DNA from: a virus
Virus record (IMG/VR): IMGVR_UViG_3300031687_000123
Coordinates: 1-21,643 of that record
DNA length: 21,643 nucleotides
Strand: one strand, 5' to 3'
The notes beneath the pieces are model-generated. The model had not been told where the DNA came from. It did not search any database and was given only the letters and a program-made list of their open reading frames with translations. The position numbers and the translations under genes were made by a program. Shown piece by piece: positions 16,957-21,643 of the stretch; position 1 is the stretch's first letter; each line of letters starts with the position of its first letter.

Positions 16957-17160
16957 TTATTTATGTCCAAACCTATCCACAGAGTGTTTAGTCCATAGTA
17001 GTGCAGACTGTAAGTGTATTAGGCTCTGATCTCTTTCGTGACAAGTCCAGCACTTATCATTAATAAATCTTTCTAGATCTCTGAACTTAGACTCGGCTTC
17101 TTTATTAAATTTATCTGATTTGATTTGCATATGAACTTTAGCTTCATTTTCAATCTTCAT
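16957..17160 (-). CDS. Acb2/Tad1 hairpin-like protein, possible anti-defence nucleotide sponge
   Basis: A 67-residue helical protein. Residues about 18-37 (FNKEAESKFRDLERFINDKC) form a first helix; a short turn with Cys37 and Cys40 follows; residues about 42-62 form a second helix (ERDQSLIHLQSALLWTKHSV). The pattern of a charged helix, a turn, then S-R-E-x-(S/A)-L-A-L-T-x-L-E-(E/Q)-A-x-x-W-A is what I remember of the small phage family that includes Acb2 and the related hairpin of Tad1. Those proteins bind cyclic nucleotide or cyclic ADP-ribose signals and thereby blunt CBASS or Thoeris defences. Here the key positions appear as E-R-D-Q-S-L-x-x-L-Q-x-A-x-x-W. It is shorter than Acb2 (about 90 residues), lacking an N-terminal part. 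GAGG upstream supports ATG 17160. Family placement is moderately sure; binding activity is untested inference. Confidence 0.5.
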   Translation of the reverse strand: MKIENEAKVHMQIKSDKFNKEAESKFRDLERFINDKCWTCHERDQSLIHLQSALLWTKHSVDRFGHK

Positions 17161-17172
17161 TTTTTTACCTCA

Positions 17173-17742
17173 TTAGAAGTTGAAGTTAGCTTGTCGTGGT
17201 GCTTCCTGTATTTCTTTTTTAAGAGTGCGGCGTTGTTCATCTAAGTTGTCCAGTATTGTTATAGCTTGTTGGGCTGTTATTTTAAACCACTCTCCTAGTC
17301 GTTGTCTTCCACCATAAGTCTCTGCGGTCTTGTGTGCCTCACGTTCTGCTTTGTGACGGTCTTCAAAGTAAACAGAATGAACTAACTTATAGTCTCGCAT
17401 AGGAGAACTTGTCTGGTATCCATTCAGTCGATCTTCTGCATCAATAGCTTTGCCAATCTTTACCCACTCAGGCCATGCGTCATTCACAATTGCATAGACA
17501 TGCCCTGACTTCTCATTGTCGTACATCGCCTTGGCAAAGATACCAATATCCTTTGGGTTCATCTTGTTAAAAACGAGGAGGCCGATATTACCACCTTGTT
17601 GTAAGTAACCGCTAAGTGTTCTGTACTTACGCTTGTAATACACAAGCCCTTCTTCGTTTAGGTGATGATTAACGCCCATCTTGCGCCACGTAAACCCATC
17701 CCAACGTTTTCCATCTCCACGAATTGCACCATTCTCTGCCAT
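17173..17742 (-). CDS. GIY-YIG superfamily protein (T5orf172/MUG113 type)
   Basis: A 189-residue protein. Residues about 80-160 carry the T5orf172/MUG113 variant of the GIY-YIG nuclease fold: HVYAI (81-85), VKIGKA (94-99), Arg105 in DRLNGYQTSSP, Glu134 with His137 in the following helix, and GEWFKI (150-155). The N-terminal 75 residues hold Trp-, Lys- and Tyr-rich sequence (GKRWDGFTWRKMG, VYYKRKYR) that may bind DNA. The C-terminal 25 residues are a charged helix. Proteins with this domain include putative phage nucleases and free-standing homing endonucleases; here it lies just after the reductase gene and a tiny peptide gene, a place where homing endonucleases often sit. Activity and target are not known from sequence. 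The start ATG 17742 has only a weak AGAGAG upstream. Confidence 0.7.
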   Translation of the reverse strand: MAENGAIRGDGKRWDGFTWRKMGVNHHLNEEGLVYYKRKYRTLSGYLQQGGNIGLLVFNKMNPKDIGIFAKAMYDNEKSGHVYAIVNDAWPEWVKIGKAIDAEDRLNGYQTSSPMRDYKLVHSVYFEDRHKAEREAHKTAETYGGRQRLGEWFKITAQQAITILDNLDEQRRTLKKEIQEAPRQANFNF

Positions 17743-17811
17743 GCTACGTATCTCTCTATCGTTGTTTCCTTGTATGGCAGTTTATACACTTACCAAGGTG
17801 TTGTGGCTATT

Positions 17812-17925
17812 TTAGAATAGGCCAGAAACAGCAGTTACCACATTGGTAGAAATATCTACAATGGCAACCATTACCCCTAATCCTAATCCTACATAAACTG
17901 CGCCGCCTATCATTGCTGTAATCAT
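17812..17925 (-). CDS. 37-residue hydrophobic peptide
   Basis: A short open frame: ATG at 17925, stop TAA at 17814-17812. The product (MITAMIGGAVYVGLGLGVMV, then AIVDISTNVVTAV and a final SGLF) is one continuous hydrophobic, Gly/Val-rich stretch, so a single membrane helix with almost no soluble part. AAAGGA about 10 bases upstream supports translation, and it begins 13 bases after the reductase stop. No family is recognised. A small pore-forming or membrane-signalling peptide is possible. An imperfect inverted repeat (17841-17863) lies in its coding sequence. Confidence 0.55.
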   Translation of the reverse strand: MITAMIGGAVYVGLGLGVMVAIVDISTNVVTAVSGLF

Positions 17926-17938
17926 GTCATATATTCCT

Positions 17939-19867
17939 TTAAGTTAAGTCTACGATTTCACAGGAATCTCCAGAGCATGCTAGTGTCTGGCTCCCTGCAG
18001 TATTGTCTTCCTTTTCGTACTCAGCAAAACTATCCCAGTCAATACTATCAGGCATAATTTCTAACAGCATTTGGTAATCTTTTTTGCTGCAATCCTGATA
18101 GGGTGCTTGTTGATAGGTATGCTCGTTGAATGGTAAGAAAGAAACCCCACTCATTTCGTCAAAATGCTCGTACACAAAAGCTCCTACAGAAAGCCATTCG
18201 TCTGGGCGTACATTGCAAGTTATGCTTGGTTTGTGTTCACACCAATGTCGTTGATACATTAGCCACATCTTCAGTTGATCTAGCGCAGAAACATCTTGAG
18301 TGCATATTGCGCCTGCAGGAGCCATCTGTGGAAAGCTAAACACTACAGTAGTATCAGGCTTCATCACACAAGGCTGGTTTGGTATTTTCTGATCCTTCAT
18401 AAATTGAGTTAAAGGATCTTTAATGTCACCCCTAACAGTACGAATGTAATAGGGGGAATGACGAGGGTGAATGCCACTGCTAGATGATACCAATTGAGAT
18501 ACCGTTCCTGATGGTTTAACTGTAGTGATAGCAGTAGAAACAGGGATGCCAAGGCGCTCAGACCACTCAGCGTTAGTGAGGACAGCAATAGAACGTAGAT
18601 GCTCAAGTGTTTTCTCCAATCCTGCGTTTTTGTTTGTAAGTAAAGCGTTGTCCATTATCCCTGTGAGTGACACACCCAACAGGCGTTCTTCTTCTGTATT
18701 TCGCACCCACATCTTTCGCAGATAGGGGAACTTAGTGTAGGTAGATTGGATTGTACCCAATATTGTAGCGAAGCGAACTTTTCTTTCAAGATCTGCGATA
18801 CCATCTGTTGCACGTACTACTACCTCCGTTAGATTACACACTTGGCCTGATCGTAAAATTATCTCGCTACAAGGGTTGCAGCCGAACTCATAGGTTGAAT
18901 CACGCCGCCCATTCTTAGCCGCTTGCTTCTGTGAAGCTTCTCTGTTGAAGATACCACGCTCACCAGAACCTGACTCAACTAAAGACATCCACTCACGCAT
19001 GAAAGATACACTATCAGGCTTTTCAGTGTAGCAAACAGAGTTGTTAGCTAACGCCCTTTGAGGCTCATTGGCCCACCACTTGCCAGACTTAGCATGGCGC
19101 ATCTTATCATCTTCTAAATTACTCAGTGATATCATAGCACTACGGCGAACACCGCCTACGACTACTACTTCACCAATCTTACACATAATGTCATGGCACT
19201 CAATAGAAGTTAACTGCCTGCCTTGTGCATTTTTAAAAGATGCAATGGTGAAGTTAAAGAGGTCTATTAGTGGCGCTGGGCCTGATGCCCTACCTCCAAA
19301 TGTTTTAAGCCTAGCACCTGCAGGGCGAACTCTACTGGTATCCCAAGTAGGGATTTCACCGCTGTACAATAGTGCAATAAGTTGACGTAGTGACTTAGAC
19401 CAACCTTCTTTGCTATCCTTGACTACAATATTAGTTTCGCTTTCAAATAGCGTAGGTACTTCGGGAAGCTTCTCTGTGTATTGGCGCTCCACACTGAAGC
19501 CAACGCCTGTTCCACACATAAGTATGTGCATTGCCTCATCAAATGCCACGATATTATCTACAGCTAAATAAGAGCAGTTGTACATTGAAATATTATCGCG
19601 CTCTGCCGCTTTTCCTGCAACCATCAATGAGCGCATACTAGGCATAACTTCTAAACCTAAGATAGCCTGCTCAATATCCTTAATGTAGGAATCGTTGCCA
19701 GCTAAGGGGCGTACTACATTATCCATATAACGTGATACTGTTTCAGCCCAAGTTTCCCTGCGCCCTTCTTTGTCTAGCCAACGCGCATAGCGTGACTTGT
19801 GTATAAAGGTTTGGTAATCTGTAGGCAGATGGTTATCACCTGCTTTAATTGTTTTTTTCTTATTCAT
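17939..19867 (-). CDS. nrdJ: Class II (B12-dependent) ribonucleotide reductase
   Basis: A 642-residue adenosylcobalamin-dependent enzyme that reduces ribonucleotides to deoxyribonucleotides in the cytoplasm without oxygen or a second subunit. It resembles the monomeric Lactobacillus leichmannii type. Cys98 in YNCSY and Cys344 in QVCNL match the redox pair (Cys119/Cys419 there). Cys333 and Glu335 in NPCSE match thiyl Cys408 and Glu410, with the same 11-residue gap to the second redox Cys. C-terminal Cys631-x4-Cys636 matches the Cys731/Cys736 shuttle. KPSGTVSQLVSSSSGIHPRHSPYYIR is the nucleotide-binding region. It is about 100 residues shorter than the lactobacillar enzyme; 54 of these are lost between Cys98 and Cys333, the side where the allosteric insertion lies. 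No ATP cone is seen. The start overlaps the MazG stop as ATGA. All catalytic residues appear present. Confidence 0.93.
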   Translation of the reverse strand: MNKKKTIKAGDNHLPTDYQTFIHKSRYARWLDKEGRRETWAETVSRYMDNVVRPLAGNDSYIKDIEQAILGLEVMPSMRSLMVAGKAAERDNISMYNCSYLAVDNIVAFDEAMHILMCGTGVGFSVERQYTEKLPEVPTLFESETNIVVKDSKEGWSKSLRQLIALLYSGEIPTWDTSRVRPAGARLKTFGGRASGPAPLIDLFNFTIASFKNAQGRQLTSIECHDIMCKIGEVVVVGGVRRSAMISLSNLEDDKMRHAKSGKWWANEPQRALANNSVCYTEKPDSVSFMREWMSLVESGSGERGIFNREASQKQAAKNGRRDSTYEFGCNPCSEIILRSGQVCNLTEVVVRATDGIADLERKVRFATILGTIQSTYTKFPYLRKMWVRNTEEERLLGVSLTGIMDNALLTNKNAGLEKTLEHLRSIAVLTNAEWSERLGIPVSTAITTVKPSGTVSQLVSSSSGIHPRHSPYYIRTVRGDIKDPLTQFMKDQKIPNQPCVMKPDTTVVFSFPQMAPAGAICTQDVSALDQLKMWLMYQRHWCEHKPSITCNVRPDEWLSVGAFVYEHFDEMSGVSFLPFNEHTYQQAPYQDCSKKDYQMLLEIMPDSIDWDSFAEYEKEDNTAGSQTLACSGDSCEIVDLT

Positions 19868-20244
19868 CGGTCATCTCCTGATCCCTGCAATACGCCACGT
19901 AATTGTCTATCATTTAATTTCTTTATATTCATTTCTGCTACTGTTTGTAAAGAACCTCCATAAAAGTTTGCAAGAGCAGCAACATAAAATAAAACATCTC
20001 CTAGTTCTTTTAAGCTACCTTCCTTGTCAAACAAAGAGTAATCCCTAAGTGACTTCTTTAGTTTTTCTGCCAGTTCCCCTGCCTCTCCTACAAGGCCAAG
20101 AGTGTTCTCTATTTGACGGGTGCGCCCTTTTGTAAGGATCTTACCTTCTACCCACTGTGAATAAGCGGCCAGGTCATTCTTAGGTGTGCCATCTTTATTG
20201 AACACATCAAAGTAAGCTTTATCTGATAGCTCTTGTTCATTCAT
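19864..20244 (-). CDS. mazG: MazG-like nucleoside triphosphate pyrophosphohydrolase
   Basis: A 126-residue all-alpha NTP pyrophosphohydrolase. GLVGEAGELAEKLKK supplies Glu54-x2-Glu57 and LKELGDVLFY supplies Glu80-x2-Asp83, the ExxE...ExxD magnesium site of the MazG superfamily. Single-domain length fits phage MazG rather than the two-domain bacterial enzyme. The family hydrolyses (d)NTPs to monophosphates; in phages it is discussed as cleaning damaged or host-type nucleotides or altering ppGpp signalling. AAGGAG lies upstream of its ATG, and it is coupled by ATGA overlaps to both the 59-residue gene before it and nrdJ after it, linking it to nucleotide supply. Confidence 0.88.
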   Translation of the reverse strand: MNEQELSDKAYFDVFNKDGTPKNDLAAYSQWVEGKILTKGRTRQIENTLGLVGEAGELAEKLKKSLRDYSLFDKEGSLKELGDVLFYVAALANFYGGSLQTVAEMNIKKLNDRQLRGVLQGSGDDR

Positions 20245-20420
20245 GTATTTCTCTCCTTCACTATTAAGTTAGTCACTGACACATCGTCTATATCATAAAC
20301 TGTGTCAACTAGCATATCATGTATATCTTCTGAGTGAGATTGTTCATGTGATCCTAGTATGTTATTTTCTTCATACACTTCTAAATTACAGGATATGCTA
20401 AAGCTTTTCTTTTTGCTCAT
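20241..20420 (-). CDS. Unrecognised 59-residue acidic protein
   Basis: A short open frame: ATG at 20420, stop TGA at 20243-20241. The product starts with a basic MSKKKSFSISCNLEVYEENN, has a His/Ser/Asp-rich middle (SHEQSHSEDIHDMLVDTVYD) and an acidic IDDVSV segment before NLIVKERNT. It is not recognised as a family. It shares 4-base ATGA overlaps with DUF3310 upstream and mazG downstream, and GGAG lies eight bases before its start, which strongly supports its being a real gene. The N-terminus and predicted strand-helix-strand pattern suggest a small soluble protein. Confidence 0.7.
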   Translation of the reverse strand: MSKKKSFSISCNLEVYEENNILGSHEQSHSEDIHDMLVDTVYDIDDVSVTNLIVKERNT

Positions 20421-20707
20421 CGATGCTTCTCCGCTAAAACTTGGTTCATCTTATTTAAATACCATTCTGCTTTCTGCATATCTTCTGCAGGCTTTTGCTT
20501 AAAGCGATACCTGTGCTGGTACTTGATCATATTGCCGTGGCAGTAAGCTATAAACCCTTCGACACCTAAAACCTGTTTAATGTAGTCTATACACTCTATA
20601 CCACCCATATTGTAGTGGGCTGGTTTATTAACAGGGTCAAACTCAGCCTTTAGGTGCTGTACATTTTCTTTCTTCTTTTTTCGGGTAAACGTAACCAAGT
20701 TTTTCAT
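20417..20707 (-). CDS. DUF3310 protein, related to part of T7 gp1.7
   Basis: A 96-residue protein. Residues about 26-88 carry the DUF3310 signature: VNKPAHYNMGGIECID, then FIAYCHGNMIKYQHRYRFK and a PAEDMQKAEWYLNKM helix. The domain is widespread in phages and occurs in T7 gp1.7, a nucleoside monophosphate kinase; the isolated domain has no settled function. The first 25 residues are Lys-rich. Its location between endonuclease I and MazG/RNR fits nucleotide metabolism. GAGG before the ATG and 4-base overlaps on both sides support the boundaries. Confidence 0.85.
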   Translation of the reverse strand: MKNLVTFTRKKKKENVQHLKAEFDPVNKPAHYNMGGIECIDYIKQVLGVEGFIAYCHGNMIKYQHRYRFKQKPAEDMQKAEWYLNKMNQVLAEKHR

Positions 20708-21048
20708 GCGTTGCCTCTTGTTTTAGTAAAGGGGTTAAGTCTAATAAGGTTAGAACCTTCTTCTGTTTCGTAGGCGTTTTTAACTTCTTCTGAAAAAGCT
20801 TCTTCCATTAGCTCATCCCTGTAGTCCATTACTTCATCTAATATGTCAGGATTATGATAGCCGTAGTCTAAAAAAGCAGACATAAGAGTTATCACATTTA
20901 GCAATTCCATTTTTACTTCTGTGTCTATATCACCTTTTCCTGACATGATTATGTTGGTAGTTATCTCACCAGACCACTTGTCTTCGTCCTCAAGATGTAA
21001 AGGCCTACTGATTAATCCTACTTCATCGTCTTTTAAGGTGTAACTCAT
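20704..21048 (-). CDS. Unrecognised 114-residue acidic protein
   Basis: A 114-residue, strongly acidic soluble protein of no family I recognise. The N-terminal half is strand-like (YTLKDDEVGLISRPLHLEDE, then GEITTNIIMSG). The middle is a helix rich in Leu/Met (VKMELLNVITLMSAFLDYGY), followed by an acidic helix (DILDEVMDYRDELMEEAFSE) and a C-terminal segment ending RLNPFTKTRGNA. It is joined by ATGA overlaps to endonuclease I upstream and DUF3310 downstream. Many marine phages have small acidic proteins of this kind among replication genes; a partner-binding role is only a guess. Confidence 0.65.
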   Translation of the reverse strand: MSYTLKDDEVGLISRPLHLEDEDKWSGEITTNIIMSGKGDIDTEVKMELLNVITLMSAFLDYGYHNPDILDEVMDYRDELMEEAFSEEVKNAYETEEGSNLIRLNPFTKTRGNA

Positions 21049-21500
21049 TCGTCTTTCCTTTCTGTTTTAAGTACTACTCTTTCTTTCTTCAGTCGAGTAC
21101 CTTTTTCTTTTAGCCAAGCTTCAGGTATTATTCTGTGTGCCCAAAGGAAACCGTTTTTATCACACCATTCAGAGTAGCGAGATTTAGCACCCTTATATAA
21201 CTTAGCGTTAGAGTTGGAAAATACAAACCTTATATTAAGTTCTGGATGCTGTTGCTTAATTGCAACATGCTTTCGTCTATCATCAGAATCAAACAATCCT
21301 TTAGTCTCAACTATTATACCATTGTCTAACTCAAAGTCAGGAGTGTAGGTTCTGTATCTAAGATCCTCCCATTCAATTTTAATCTGTTCATACTTTACTG
21401 ATCTTTGTCGAGTAGACAGATAAGAAGCAGTCTCTTTCTCTAGGCCGCTTCTATATTTACTGTATACATGACCTCTTTTAATCCTTTTACTTTTTGGCAT
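21045..21500 (-). CDS. T7-type endonuclease I (Holliday junction resolvase)
   Basis: A 151-residue homologue of T7 gp3, which resolves branched DNA and helps break down host DNA for reuse. Catalytic residues are in place: Asp55 in YTPDFEL, Glu65 and Lys67 in VETKG, with the same numbering as in T7, and Glu21 in RSGLEKE matching T7 Glu20. Other shared segments are DDRRKHVAIKQQHPEL, IRFVFSN, KLYKGAKSRYSEWC and the IPEAWLKEKG end. The length is close to T7's 149 residues. Its first 14 bases overlap the end of the upstream gene, and its stop overlaps the next start as ATGA. In the operon it supplies nucleotides and processed concatemers. Confidence 0.95.
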   Translation of the reverse strand: MPKSKRIKRGHVYSKYRSGLEKETASYLSTRQRSVKYEQIKIEWEDLRYRTYTPDFELDNGIIVETKGLFDSDDRRKHVAIKQQHPELNIRFVFSNSNAKLYKGAKSRYSEWCDKNGFLWAHRIIPEAWLKEKGTRLKKERVVLKTERKDE

Positions 21501-21643
21501 TCTTTTTTTCTGCCTTTAGATCTGCCTCATATGTATCAGGTTCTGGTGCAGGTGTGGCTAATTTAGCTATATCGCCTGCCAAAGACTGCACTTTGTTTAC
21601 GAGCATTTTTTGCAAATACTCATACCTATTAGCTTCAATTTGG
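21487..21643 (-). CDS. Unknown protein, C-terminal 51 residues only
   Basis: An open frame enters from the right edge and ends at TAA 21489-21487, overlapping the endonuclease start by 14 bases. The visible part has a helical segment (NRYEYLQKMLVNKVQSLAGD), a Pro/Ala linker (LATPAPEPDTYE) and a Lys-rich end (LKAEKKNAKK). It is too short to name. The gene order of T7-type phages would place a single-stranded DNA-binding protein here, but the basic tail is unlike the acidic tail of that family. Confidence 0.65.
   Translation of the reverse strand, partial: QIEANRYEYLQKMLVNKVQSLAGDIAKLATPAPEPDTYEADLKAEKKNAKK

Noticed and set aside
16947-16970. Earlier ATG for the 70-residue membrane protein
   Set aside because: It overlaps the upstream gene and lacks a ribosome-binding site, while ATG 16946 has AAAGGA.
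17743-17811. Possible promoter for the GIY-YIG gene (TATAAA on the minus strand)
   Set aside because: No acceptable -35 box at the right distance; the match is expected by chance in AT-rich DNA.
17841-17863. Imperfect inverted repeat (9 pairs with one bulge, AATA loop)
   Set aside because: It lies inside the 37-residue reading frame, has weak A/T pairing and no T tract, so neither terminator nor operator can be supported.
1-21643. tRNA genes, CRISPR array, integrase or att sites
   Set aside because: None was found: no cloverleaf with a T-loop motif, no regularly spaced direct repeats and no recombinase motifs were noticed.

Overview
The window is a stretch of an AT-rich tailed-phage genome, most probably a short-tailed (podovirus-like) phage of a marine bacterium. 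The phage assignment rests on a complete tail and virion module, a tail fibre ending in a self-cleaving S74 chaperone, a modular peptidoglycan hydrolase, a T7-type endonuclease I, MazG, a DUF3310 protein and a B12-dependent ribonucleotide reductase. The marine, possibly cobavirus/Zobellviridae-like, placement is an inference from the class II reductase, endonuclease I and gene order. No integrase, tRNA, CRISPR array or insertion sequence was seen.

Layout: positions 1-16473 are a tightly packed plus-strand late module: a repeat protein with two cupredoxin-like domains, a small tail/fibre adaptor candidate, a head-tail adaptor, a tail nozzle-like protein, an S74 tail fibre, a small membrane protein, a hendecad-repeat virion protein, a LysM/muramidase-like lysin, a three-helix holin-like protein, and three further proteins ending with a 1161-residue probable internal virion (ejection) protein. 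Gaps are a few bases, and several stops overlap the next start or lie in a TAAGGA ribosome-binding motif.

Positions 16488-21643 are a minus-strand module read from right to left: the C-terminal end of an unknown gene, endonuclease I, an unknown acidic protein, DUF3310, an unrecognised 59-residue protein, MazG, the class II reductase, a 37-residue hydrophobic peptide, a GIY-YIG/T5orf172-type protein, a 67-residue protein resembling the Acb2/Tad1 helical hairpin family (nucleotide-signal sponges), a two-helix membrane protein and a 53-residue protein. Five consecutive gene pairs share 4-base ATGA overlaps, so the operon is probably translationally coupled. Its enzymes cut DNA, remove NTPs and make dNTPs, which fits recycling of host DNA into phage DNA.

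The two modules converge near 16.5-16.8 kb. One hairpin there is best suited to stop the minus transcript and another to stop the plus transcript. They are staggered so that the transcripts may overlap by about 290 bases across the 53-residue gene, which also has its own sigma70-like promoter.

The observations most worth following are the Acb2-like protein, the two cupredoxin-like domains with complete type 1 copper ligand sets inside a virion protein, the exact 11-residue periodicity of the 697-residue virion protein, and the staggered convergent terminators. All assignments come from reading the sequence; no database search was done.
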